Position numbers and translations under genes: made by a program. From NCBI GenBank assembly GCA_002869465.1, contig PKSW01000442.1, forward strand, positions 1-16,758: a stretch of DNA of 16,758 nt, written 5' to 3'. The DNA comes from Marinilabiliales bacterium. GTDB taxonomy: Bacteria; Bacteroidota; Bacteroidia; Bacteroidales; F082. Positions 6,892-13,753 of the stretch are shown here, piece after piece. Below the pieces are notes generated by a model. It was not told the DNA's origin and made no database searches. It was given only the letters and a program-made list of their open reading frames with translations. The first letter of the stretch is position 1, and each line of letters starts with the position of its first letter.

Positions 6892-6916
6892 AAAAAAAGA
6901 GGCCTGGCAGCCCCTT
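6892..6916 (-). terminator. Intrinsic terminator closing the psr-yeeE-rhodanese operon
   Basis: On the minus strand AAGGGG (6916-6911) pairs with CCTCTT (6902-6897), using one G:U pair, around an eight-base loop, and runs into TTTTTTT. It begins 23 bases past the stop of the last rhodanese gene. Confidence 0.75.
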
Positions 6917-6938
6917 CATGGAGTTATCCCATTTCAGT

Positions 6939-7577
6939 TTAACAACCGCCTGAAGCGACGGCCGGCTTTTTTCTTCTCGTAATATTTATCGAAGATTTAT
7001 CCGTGTTTTGTTCTTCATCAGACAATATGCTGCCTGCAGCAACTTCAGTAAAATCATATCTGGGAACACCCCTAATGTATGAATCGTCCATCAATGAATC
7101 CGTTGCACTGTCCTGCCATTCGCGATAAAAATTATATCCTCCCAATAGTATCTTTACATTATTAAAACCCAATTGATTGAACAGCATCCATGGGCCGTTG
7201 GCCTCTAATTGATCTTCACCATAAAATACAACTGTGACACCCTGCTTTTGAAATTCCTGGAGACGTTCAATATTCTCTTCGCGTGTTAAATCAACTGTTG
7301 AAATATTCTCAGCCCCCGGAATAGCGCCCTGGCCAAATTCAAAATTATTCCTCAAATCAATTAGCACCACCTTCTGTTCAGTTTTATTCAATACATCAAC
7401 TAATTTGGACGGATGGAAATACGCATTTGAATCATACAACATTTCGATGCTCTGTTTCATATCCAATTGATAATTTATCAATGGCTTTTTCATGGTCAGA
7501 AAACCAATCAACAACAAAAGCACAAAAGCTACCAAAACTATCAGTGTTTTTTTTGGATTTAATTCGTGTACATGCAT
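6939..7577 (-). CDS. Membrane-anchored rhodanese-fold protein without catalytic Cys, with C-terminal VASGGC tail
   Basis: A 212-residue protein. Residues 10-29 (K-T-L-I-V-L-V-A-F-V-L-L-L-L-I-G-F-L-T-M) form one membrane anchor. The rhodanese fold runs from about 52 to 155: V-V-L-I-D-L-R-N-N-F-E-F-G-Q-G-A-I-P-G-A-E-N is the first signature, and L-L-G-G-Y-N-F-Y-R-E-W is the closing one. The active-site loop reads V-V-F-Y-G-E-D (116-122); Tyr119 sits where sulfurtransferases have the persulfide cysteine, so it should lack classical rhodanese activity. The only cysteine in the protein is the last residue, Cys212, in the tail R-R-K-K-P-A-V-A-S-G-G-C. The upstream neighbour has the same tail. Together with the adjacent YeeE and PsrABC genes this suggests a tethered sulfur-binding arm. 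Topology is uncertain, because basic residues flank the helix on both sides; a periplasmic domain is likely but not proven. Last gene of the operon. Confidence 0.88.
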   Translation of the reverse strand: MHVHELNPKKTLIVLVAFVLLLLIGFLTMKKPLINYQLDMKQSIEMLYDSNAYFHPSKLVDVLNKTEQKVVLIDLRNNFEFGQGAIPGAENISTVDLTREENIERLQEFQKQGVTVVFYGEDQLEANGPWMLFNQLGFNNVKILLGGYNFYREWQDSATDSLMDDSYIRGVPRYDFTEVAAGSILSDEEQNTDKSSINITRRKKPAVASGGC

Positions 7578-7621
7578 GTTTCTATTTTTTTAATTTAGAC
7601 AATGAAGAGGTTTTTAACACA

Positions 7622-8236
7622 TTAACAGCCACCCGATGCTACCGACGCTTTTCTTTTTCGTTGAATGGTTAGTTTATCTTTTTTTTGAGTTGATGTCGTT
7701 TCAACCTGTGCTCCGGTAAAATAGAGTTGAGCTCCTTTTCGGAATGCGTACATTTCAAAATCAGTTTTTGGTGCGGTTTCTGGCGGTTGCTGCGGGTCTA
7801 ATATCGTTTCATACCATCGATTTAGCCCCCCTTTCATTACATACATGGATTTATAACCCAATCTTTTACTAATTACCCAGGCCTGATCTGATTTAATATC
7901 GTCATTGGAAATGAAAACCACATTCATTCCTTTAATACCAAAATACATCGTATTAGCGCTGTTAAGGATGCTGTCAAGCGCTATATGAATAGCATTGGGA
8001 AGTGTAAATTCATTGTACTCATTCGCGCTTCTCACATCTATCAATTCCAGTGAAGGATCTTTTTGAATGATCATTTTTGCTACCTGATCCGTTGTTACAT
8101 AGCGGGTTGGCTGGATCATTTCCCAAAGCAAGTCGTTTGGTTTTATCTGCTTAAATTCAGATGGTTTTTTGAGCAACCAGGTTCCGGCAGCTAATACCAG
8201 CATCAACAGGGTTAGAAAAATATAATTTCTGTTCAT
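7622..8236 (-). CDS. Membrane-anchored rhodanese-fold protein without catalytic Cys, with C-terminal VASGGC tail
   Basis: A 204-residue paralogue or partner of the following gene. Residues 5-22 (Y-I-F-L-T-L-L-M-L-V-L-A-A-G-T-W-L-L) are the membrane anchor. The rhodanese fold spans about 46-143: L-E-L-I-D-V-R-S-A-N-E-Y-N-E-F-T-L-P-N-A-I-H-I is the first signature and V-M-K-G-G-L-N-R-W the last. The active-site loop is V-V-F-I-S-N-D-D (106-113), with Ile109 at the catalytic position. The whole protein has one cysteine, Cys204, its final residue, in R-K-R-K-A-S-V-A-S-G-G-C. A linker of about 50 residues, rich in Pro, Thr and Lys, separates fold and tail and could act as a flexible arm. It is four bases after the YeeE half gene and 44 bases before the other rhodanese gene. 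A role in presenting sulfur to the transporter or to PsrA is inferred. Confidence 0.88.
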   Translation of the reverse strand: MNRNYIFLTLLMLVLAAGTWLLKKPSEFKQIKPNDLLWEMIQPTRYVTTDQVAKMIIQKDPSLELIDVRSANEYNEFTLPNAIHIALDSILNSANTMYFGIKGMNVVFISNDDIKSDQAWVISKRLGYKSMYVMKGGLNRWYETILDPQQPPETAPKTDFEMYAFRKGAQLYFTGAQVETTSTQKKDKLTIQRKRKASVASGGC

Positions 8237-8240
8237 TTGA

Positions 8241-8843
8241 TTAGAATTTGTATTCAGTAATACGTTTTCTGACGCGTTTTTCTATCAGCATGGTCACCCA
8301 AAAGGCGCTGAGTGCAATCACTACAAAGCCAAAGGCAAACCATTGTGAGGATATTCCTGTAACATCCATCAGCGTTACATTTCCCATATCTCCGCTATTA
8401 TAAAAATCGCTGTAAAGGGGGTATCCCAGTGAAAAAGCAAATATGCCCAGGTAAAGACCAATGGTAAAAACCAATCCATCCATTTTTCCAATGGCGATGG
8501 CCGTAAAGCTTGTTCCAGGACAAAATCCACCCAGAATAAAACCAAGTCCCATAATTACACCCCCAGTGATCATCGGTGCCAGGTAGGTGGGTAAAATAAA
8601 TATTTGCGACAGGTCAAGCCATCCAAAATAATCAAAATAAATTAAGCCAACCATGGCCACAATTACGGCAGTAAAAAATACTCTCAGCACTACAAAATTG
8701 TAACCATAGAAAACGCCTACAATATTTCGGGAAGAGGAAAAACCGGAAGCTTCTAGTATAAAACCAAATGCGATTCCCAGCAAAAGTGCGATGACAAAGT
8801 TCCAGTCGCCTGGTATAAATCCGTTAGGTATTAATGGGCCCAT
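8241..8843 (-). CDS. YeeE/YedE-type sulfur transporter, C-terminal-half homologue
   Basis: A 200-residue integral membrane protein, about half of the usual fused YeeE/YedE length. The N-terminal helix contains A-F-G-F-I-L-E-A-S-G-F-S-S-S-R-N (about 25-40), and the family signature L-G-F-I-L-G-G-F-C-P-G-T-S (100-112) supplies its single cysteine, Cys108. About five to six hydrophobic stretches are visible. The family imports thiosulfate (TsuA/YeeE) or other sulfur species, and cysteines in these short motifs relay the substrate along an hourglass-shaped pore. The G-G-F-C-P-G-T motif belongs to the half equivalent to the second repeat of fused YeeE. It is encoded 23 bases after the other half, so the two likely assemble as a heterodimer (PmpA/PmpB-like organisation). 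The transported form (thiosulfate, sulfane sulfur, polysulfide) and the direction are unknown. C-terminal K-R-V-R-K-R suggests a cytoplasmic end. Confidence 0.88.
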   Translation of the reverse strand: MGPLIPNGFIPGDWNFVIALLLGIAFGFILEASGFSSSRNIVGVFYGYNFVVLRVFFTAVIVAMVGLIYFDYFGWLDLSQIFILPTYLAPMITGGVIMGLGFILGGFCPGTSFTAIAIGKMDGLVFTIGLYLGIFAFSLGYPLYSDFYNSGDMGNVTLMDVTGISSQWFAFGFVVIALSAFWVTMLIEKRVRKRITEYKF

Positions 8844-8866
8844 TATTATAATTTTTTAATATTCAA

Positions 8867-9403
8867 CTAAATCCATAATTTTCTGGCAAACCATGCAAAA
8901 ACATAGGCTGATCCGAAGATAGTGAGCATGACAATCACCCCCCCAAATGAGAAAGTGGCTGAACCGCTTAAAGCGGCTCCACTTGTGCATCCACGGCCGA
9001 ATTGACTGCCAATGCCGAATAAGGCGCCTCCAAGTAATGCAAAGATTAACCTGGTTTTTCTGCTGATGCCAGGGCTGTGTTCAACTCTTGGCTTCTTTAG
9101 TCTGCCAAATAGAATTCCGGAGAGCAAGCCTCCAAGAAATAATCCAAAGGTTTCAAAAACCAGCCAGTTATTCATAGGTGATATATCGTCGCTGATGAAT
9201 TTACCCATATAGGCATTTGCCTTTGCCTGATCCTGATTTACTACTTCGGCTGTGGTTACTACAGCACTTTTAACCGCACCGCTGGCACCAAGTCCCCGGC
9301 CTGTTATAAAAACCGTTAACAATACAAGCAGACCCAATAGTACACCACCAAAGTAGGGATTGAGATAATGTGGCCTGTTGTTATTCAATGTATGCATATT
9401 CAT
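8867..9403 (-). CDS. YeeE/YedE-type sulfur transporter, N-terminal-half homologue
   Basis: A 178-residue membrane protein, partner of the next gene. A first helix at about 18-36 is followed by a polar segment of about 40 residues containing a Y-M-G-K-F-I-S-D-D-I-S-P-M-N-N-W block. Then come a helix (W-L-V-F-E-T-F-G-L-F-L-G-G-L-L-S-G-I-L-F-G), a basic loop (R-L-K-K-P-R-V-E-H-S-P-G-I-S-R-K-T-R), and the family signature F-G-I-G-S-Q-F-G-R-G-C-T-S-G-A-A-L-S-G (129-147). Cys139 in G-R-G-C-T-S-G is its only cysteine and corresponds to the substrate-contacting cysteine of YeeE-type transporters. The last helix ends in F-A-R-K-L-W-I. It lies 22 bases after the psrC/nrfD-like gene, in the same operon, which links sulfur transport directly to the molybdoenzyme. 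Close alternatives within the YeeE/PmpA group cannot be separated by eye. Confidence 0.88.
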   Translation of the reverse strand: MNMHTLNNNRPHYLNPYFGGVLLGLLVLLTVFITGRGLGASGAVKSAVVTTAEVVNQDQAKANAYMGKFISDDISPMNNWLVFETFGLFLGGLLSGILFGRLKKPRVEHSPGISRKTRLIFALLGGALFGIGSQFGRGCTSGAALSGSATFSFGGVIVMLTIFGSAYVFAWFARKLWI

Positions 9404-9425
9404 GATAAATATTTTTTAAATCTTA

Positions 9426-10367
9426 TCAATATAAAAACCGGGTGATCTGTCCGGCTTCAACCATTACAAAACGAAATACCAGTCCGCCAAAAAGAATCAT
9501 CAAAGCAGGTATCCAAATCGGTATCTTATAACCAACCAGTTCCAGAATTTCAAGCAAAGCAGGAAATATCAGACCAAGTATGACAACAAAAACCCAAAAA
9601 GTGGTTGTGAACTGTCCACCAAGAAATAACTGGGCAGCTTCTATCTGCACTTCAGTGGCGGCAAGAAATCCCATAAAAAGGTGAACAATTAAAAATAATT
9701 CAACGCCAATCAATATGATATCTATTTTACTCAACACTTTTCGCTCATAATGGCTTTTTGACATCCACATAATGGCCGCAAGCCCGGTTGACAAACCAGA
9801 CACCAAAAACAAAGGCCCCAGGATAGAAGTATTCCACAAAGGGCGGGCATTGAATGCAGATAACAAAATACCGGTGTAAACACCCAACACGATGGCCAGC
9901 ATCATCATCAGCCATGCCATTACTTTTCGGTATTTAATAGCCAGTGCTTCTGCCTTTTCCAGGATACTAAATCGCCAGTGCCAACCGGGAATTGCTTCTT
10001 TCATGTATGTAGCCACCCACACAAATGATAAGGGTGTGATGAACATCAGTGTCCAGGCACCCCATGACATGGGCGACTCAAGCCTGACAGTTGTGTACAA
10101 TCGCCAAAAATAAAGTTGGTGTTTCAGATCAAGGAAAAGGGCGAACAGACCCAACACCAGTGCAACGGGCACCAGGAATGTAGCCCATTTTACGGTTGTT
10201 TCCATTTCCTTCTCCTTACCCATAATCAGGAATAGTCCAGCAAAAAACATGATGCCTGCTGCCAATCCACCTAAAAACAGATACAAGGGAATTTGCCAAT
10301 GCCAAATATTCAGGTATGGATCAATAAAGGGAATATCACGGCCGCTTACAAATAATTCTTCTTTCAT
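9426..10367 (-). CDS. psrC: NrfD/PsrC-family membrane subunit of the molybdoenzyme
   Basis: A 313-residue polytopic membrane protein, with about eight helices and the typical length of the PsrC/NrfD anchor. These subunits bind (mena)quinone near the periplasmic face and exchange electrons with the four-cluster iron-sulfur subunit. Recognisable stretches are I-W-H-W-Q-I-P-L-Y-L-F-L-G-G-L-A-A-G near the N-terminus (21-38), a charged helix end D-L-K-H-Q-L-Y-F-W-R (about 80-89), and the family block G-V-Y-T-G-I-L-L-S-A-F-N-A-R-P-L-W-N near 161-178 followed by L-F-L-V-S-G-L-S-T-G-L-A. It is the third gene of a psrA-psrB-psrC order, 18 bases after psrB. The symbol reflects this order; whether the complex reduces polysulfide, tetrathionate or thiosulfate, or runs oxidatively, is not decided by sequence. 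Confidence 0.9.
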   Translation of the reverse strand: MKEELFVSGRDIPFIDPYLNIWHWQIPLYLFLGGLAAGIMFFAGLFLIMGKEKEMETTVKWATFLVPVALVLGLFALFLDLKHQLYFWRLYTTVRLESPMSWGAWTLMFITPLSFVWVATYMKEAIPGWHWRFSILEKAEALAIKYRKVMAWLMMMLAIVLGVYTGILLSAFNARPLWNTSILGPLFLVSGLSTGLAAIMWMSKSHYERKVLSKIDIILIGVELFLIVHLFMGFLAATEVQIEAAQLFLGGQFTTTFWVFVVILGLIFPALLEILELVGYKIPIWIPALMILFGGLVFRFVMVEAGQITRFLY

Positions 10368-10385
10368 TCTTTTAAATATGAAGGG

Positions 10386-10919
10386 TTAAGTAAGAAAATA
10401 GATTTGTGGTTTGGTTCCTGCTTCAGGGGCCAGCACTTTCCATTTCCTGTTTCGCAATGCTTTCGACACATCACTATTCGGATCATCCAAATCACCAAAA
10501 TACAGGCAGTTGGTCGGGCACACTTCAACACAAGCAGGTTGTTGACCTTTTTCAAGTCGATGATGACAAAAAGTACATTTATCAACATATCCCTCCGGAT
10601 GTGAATACCTGGCATCGTAAGGGCACGACTGAATACACGCGCCACAACCAATACACTCGTTATGCGTTACCAACACCACGCCGCCTTCGACAATATGGCT
10701 GGCTCCTGTAGGACAACACCTCACACAAGGTGAATTGTCGCAATGATTGCAGCGCTCCGAACGCAATTCGATTTCAACATTTGGATAACTACCTGCAACT
10801 ACTTCAACAATCCAATCGCGGCAATATCCATTAGGCACATTATTTTCTGTTTGGCATGCAACAACACAGTCGCTGCAACCAACACACTTTTTAGTGTCAA
10901 CTGCCATTGCATATCTCAT
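10386..10919 (-). CDS. psrB: Four-cluster [4Fe-4S] electron-transfer subunit, PsrB-type
   Basis: A 177-residue ferredoxin-like subunit with sixteen ligand cysteines in four groups: Cys12-15-18-22 (C-V-G-C-S-D-C-x3-C), Cys57-60-65-69 (C-N-H-C-x4-C-x3-C), Cys89-92-95-99 (C-I-G-C-G-A-C-x3-C) and Cys115-118-130-134 (C-T-F-C-x11-C-x3-C). This is the DmsB/PsrB/NrfC pattern that wires a molybdopterin subunit to an NrfD-type quinone subunit. It has no signal peptide; in this class it is co-exported with the Tat-bearing catalytic subunit. The start codon overlaps the psrA stop by four bases (ATGA), so translation is coupled. All four groups look intact, consistent with a working electron wire. Confidence 0.94.
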   Translation of the reverse strand: MRYAMAVDTKKCVGCSDCVVACQTENNVPNGYCRDWIVEVVAGSYPNVEIELRSERCNHCDNSPCVRCCPTGASHIVEGGVVLVTHNECIGCGACIQSCPYDARYSHPEGYVDKCTFCHHRLEKGQQPACVEVCPTNCLYFGDLDDPNSDVSKALRNRKWKVLAPEAGTKPQIYFLT

Positions 10920-13171
10920 GACTCAATCTCCTCTCTATTTGGATCCTCTTTGAGGAATGTTACAAAATTGCCTCTCATCCCGGTGCCACCCATAATTGGG
11001 TCTTCCATCACTTTCGTAATTAATTTGGAATCGCTTGCTCCTCTTCCATAGGCGCGTGTGAGTTTCTTGTTATTATGGCCAAATCCGTGCACCATATACA
11101 CAGAATCCCATCTAATTCTTTCAGTAACCCTCACCTTTATTGGAAAGTCAGTAACTACACCATCCTGGTTTTTCAACCATACATATTCATCTTTTTTCAG
11201 CTCCCAAAGTGCAGCAACTTTAGGGTTCACCCACACAGAATTCTCATCCATTAAATCAAATAAGTTCGGATTATTTGATGTCCTTGAAAACGTATGCATA
11301 GGCGCCCTTCCGTAATTCAATCGGTAATAGCCGCTTGGCGGCTCGGGATGCTGGGTATATTGTGGTATTGGGTCGAAACCTTCTAATTCAAGTTCTGTTG
11401 AATACAGCTCTATTTTTCCTGTATTGGTATTGAACTCATAATCAATAAGATTCTCTAGTAAATATAGATCTTCGTATTCACGTTTGTATTTCTTCACACC
11501 GATTTTTTGCATTTCTTCCAATGAAGAATCCACCTGCTTCAATTGCCAATCCAACATATCTTCGATTGTATCCCACTTAAAATAATCACCCAGGCCCAGT
11601 CGCTCACCAAGTTGTTTGGCGATCCACCAGTTGGGTTTGGAATCATATTTAGGCGGAGCAGCCGGCATACGCAAAGCCAGGTAGGGTTCACGATGTGGTG
11701 ATGTTCGCAGTATATCATACCTTTCCAGATAAGTACATTCAGGAAGTACCACATCAGCATATCCAGTGATGTCCATAGGCATGGTATCAACAACAACAAG
11801 GAAATCAAGATTTCTAATGGCTTCCAGGGTTTTTTCCTGGTCAGGTAAGGCGGCCATCAGGTTGGTGCCATAAACTATCCAACCCCTTAAATGACAACTC
11901 AGATTCGGATTTGGAATGGTGGCATCGCAAATACCTGTTGAAAGCACTTCTGAAACTAGTTTGTATTTACCTTCAGGATAGGCATCTCTCCATGATCTTT
12001 TAGGTTTTGGATAAGGTGGAGACGGATATTTGGGCAGATGCACCTTATCAGGAAAATAAAATCCGCCCCTACGACCCCATGATCCCAACAGTGCATTCAA
12101 AATTGCAATGGCCCTGGAGCGCTGTGTGTCATCACCATACCAGGTGACATGCCTGCCGGGATGAACAATAACCGCTGGTGAGGCAGCTGCCATTTCGCGG
12201 GCTGTTTTTCGAATGATCTCCGGCTCAATGGTTGTGATTCCGTATGCCCATTCCGGTGTTTTATTTTGTACATCAGCTTTCAGTTCATCAAATCCGAATG
12301 CATATTTTTCAACGTAGGCTTTGTCATACAGTTCTTCATTGATAATAACATGCATCCATGCCTGCAACAAAGCAATGTCGGTAGCTGGTTTTATCGGTAA
12401 CCAATATTTTGAATGTGACGCAGCCGTGCTGAACCTTGGATCAACAGTTATTATAGTAGCCCCCTGGTCGATGGCGTCCGACATTTCCTGTATCTGCCCA
12501 TTATGCATATTTTCACCAATATGTGAGCCAATCAATACCAGGCATCTTGTGTCACGGATATCCGTTCTTTCGGGCGACATTACTTCTTCGCCATATGTGG
12601 CGGCAAATGCTACCTCACGAGGCCCCCTGCACTGGGCAAATGAAGGTGCCGTTATATTTGGTGATCCATAAGCCTTCACCAGGTGTCCCATCATGGCGCC
12701 ACCTGTGCCATGGGAGAACAAGGCAAGGCATTCCGGACCATGTTCTTTTCTTAATTTATCCATTTTTTCGGCTATCAGATCCAGTGCCTCATCCCAACTT
12801 GCTTTTCTGAAAACCTCTTCTCCATTAACAGTTTCCCTGATCAACGGGGTCTTCAAACGGTCTTCATCATTGTACATACCAATTCCTCCCGTACCTCTTG
12901 GGCATAACCTGCCGTTGCAGTGCGGATCCTCCTTATTTCCAATTACTTTTCTAATGCTGCCATTTTTATCAACATAAGCCCATCCGGCACATTTCCAAAA
13001 GCACACCTCACAATAAGTTGGATAGAGCTTTAATTCTTCATCACTTACAGGATCATTTTCATTGGCGCCCAACAGTGTTGTTGCCCCTTTCCAGTTCAGC
13101 GAAGTTAATCCCAGGGCTGCAACTCCTGTTCCTGCCGCCGAGATTTTTATAAAGTCTCTCCTTGATTTCAT
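10916..13171 (-). CDS. psrA: Molybdopterin oxidoreductase catalytic subunit, PsrA/PhsA-type, Tat-exported
   Basis: A 751-residue member of the DMSO-reductase superfamily. The N-terminus K-S-R-R-D-F-I-K is a textbook twin-arginine motif, followed by an Ala/Gly-rich hydrophobic stretch (about 10-25), so the folded enzyme should be exported by Tat. The [4Fe-4S] cluster is held by C54-x2-C57-x3-C61 and Cys90 in G-R-L-C-P-R-G. Cys181 in S-F-A-Q-C-R-G-P-R is at the position of the molybdenum ligand. Later blocks (V-V-D-T-M-P-M-D-I-T-G-Y-A-D-V-V-L-P, Y-L-E-R-Y-D) are molybdopterin-binding signatures. The C-E-V-C-F-W-K-C-A cluster motif and companion B and C genes point to the polysulfide/thiosulfate/tetrathionate reductase group. 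Sulfur transporter and rhodanese genes in the same operon strengthen a sulfur substrate; the exact compound and direction remain inferred. First gene of a seven-gene unit. Confidence 0.92.
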   Translation of the reverse strand: MKSRRDFIKISAAGTGVAALGLTSLNWKGATTLLGANENDPVSDEELKLYPTYCEVCFWKCAGWAYVDKNGSIRKVIGNKEDPHCNGRLCPRGTGGIGMYNDEDRLKTPLIRETVNGEEVFRKASWDEALDLIAEKMDKLRKEHGPECLALFSHGTGGAMMGHLVKAYGSPNITAPSFAQCRGPREVAFAATYGEEVMSPERTDIRDTRCLVLIGSHIGENMHNGQIQEMSDAIDQGATIITVDPRFSTAASHSKYWLPIKPATDIALLQAWMHVIINEELYDKAYVEKYAFGFDELKADVQNKTPEWAYGITTIEPEIIRKTAREMAAASPAVIVHPGRHVTWYGDDTQRSRAIAILNALLGSWGRRGGFYFPDKVHLPKYPSPPYPKPKRSWRDAYPEGKYKLVSEVLSTGICDATIPNPNLSCHLRGWIVYGTNLMAALPDQEKTLEAIRNLDFLVVVDTMPMDITGYADVVLPECTYLERYDILRTSPHREPYLALRMPAAPPKYDSKPNWWIAKQLGERLGLGDYFKWDTIEDMLDWQLKQVDSSLEEMQKIGVKKYKREYEDLYLLENLIDYEFNTNTGKIELYSTELELEGFDPIPQYTQHPEPPSGYYRLNYGRAPMHTFSRTSNNPNLFDLMDENSVWVNPKVAALWELKKDEYVWLKNQDGVVTDFPIKVRVTERIRWDSVYMVHGFGHNNKKLTRAYGRGASDSKLITKVMEDPIMGGTGMRGNFVTFLKEDPNREEIES

Positions 13172-13305
13172 TCGTTTTTATTTTATCATTTTTAAAGATG
13201 ATCCATAAGCCGCTTCATACCGGATTTTCTGGCTCTTCTTTAATTTAAATCATGTTTTAAAAACAACTTACATTCAAATATGTAGATTGTTAGATATACA
13301 GTTTG

Positions 13306-13313
13306 CAAAAATA
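13306..13313 (-). promoter_or_regulatory. -7 promoter element of the psr operon
   Basis: Minus-strand TATTTTTG is a perfect TAnnTTTG match, about 135 bases before the psrA ATG. A TTTC is present some 21 bp upstream in place of TTTG. The leader would be long. The spacing to the FNR-like box (about 107 bp) differs from the other two boxes, so another promoter may exist. Confidence 0.45.
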
Positions 13314-13405
13314 TATGCAAAAAGGCTATGTAACGAAAGCTACTAGATGCTATCAGAATAATCATATATGTCTCTTTTTCTGATTGTTACAATTTTTCTA
13401 TAAAT

Positions 13406-13421
13406 TATGATATAAATCATA
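13406..13421. promoter_or_regulatory. Crp/Fnr-type palindrome upstream of the psr operon
   Basis: TATGATATAAATCATA has perfect six-base arms (TATGAT/ATCATA) around ATAA. It follows the same TATGAY-N4-RTCATA pattern as the operator beside sqr and matches the FNR consensus at eight of ten informative positions. No Crp/Fnr-regulated gene other than psrA is oriented to use it nearby. Confidence 0.55.
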
Positions 13422-13719
13422 TTTTTTTATCTAACTGATTTATTGTTACTTACATACGTTATTTAAAAAGGTAATAAATTGCTTTTTATCCCTTTAAAGG
13501 ATGGCTTAACTTACTGTATTAATGATTGTTATATATTATATGGAATGTTTTTAAATAAGGCACGGACCGAGTCTCTTATATATCAGGAAAATTCCGGCTT
13601 CATAGCTTCTGATTTATTAAGGCTATCTTTTTAAAAACGACCAGGCAGATTGCCCTGCTCACATGATTCAGACCCATTAAAGAACCTCAAACATCTTTGC
13701 TTTTTATTACCTCCTTGTT

Positions 13720-13745
13720 TTGCGGTTTCCGGCAATTTTTCTTTT
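13720..13745 (+). terminator. Orphan plus-strand hairpin with T tract
   Basis: TTGC (13720-13723) pairs with GCAA (13732-13735) and GG with CC inside, with a bulged G, then TTTTTCTTTT follows on the plus strand. The neighbouring gene at 13754 is on the other strand, where no T tract follows the stem. It may end an unannotated plus-strand transcript or be a chance structure. Confidence 0.35.
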
Positions 13746-13753
13746 AATTTTGA

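Larger units (their letters stand above)
13172..13753. other. 582-bp non-coding region upstream of psrA
   Basis: No convincing coding sequence. It holds the psr -7 element (13306-13313), an FNR-like palindrome (13406-13421), a short inverted repeat ATTGTTACAAT next to it (13383-13393), and, further from psrA, two hairpins: CAGGCA-GAT-TGCCCTG (13642-13657) and a stem followed by a plus-strand T tract (13720-13745). The rest is AT-rich. The length is much more than a simple promoter needs. Confidence 0.6.

Noticed and set aside
10364..10651. 95-codon minus-strand frame overlapping psrB
   Set aside because: It lies inside psrB in another frame and psrB has all sixteen ligand cysteines, so this is a shadow.
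13383..13531. Three copies of ATTGTTA (13383, 13442, 13525)
   Set aside because: Short words in an AT-rich region with irregular spacing and no partner structure; not enough to call a repeat array.
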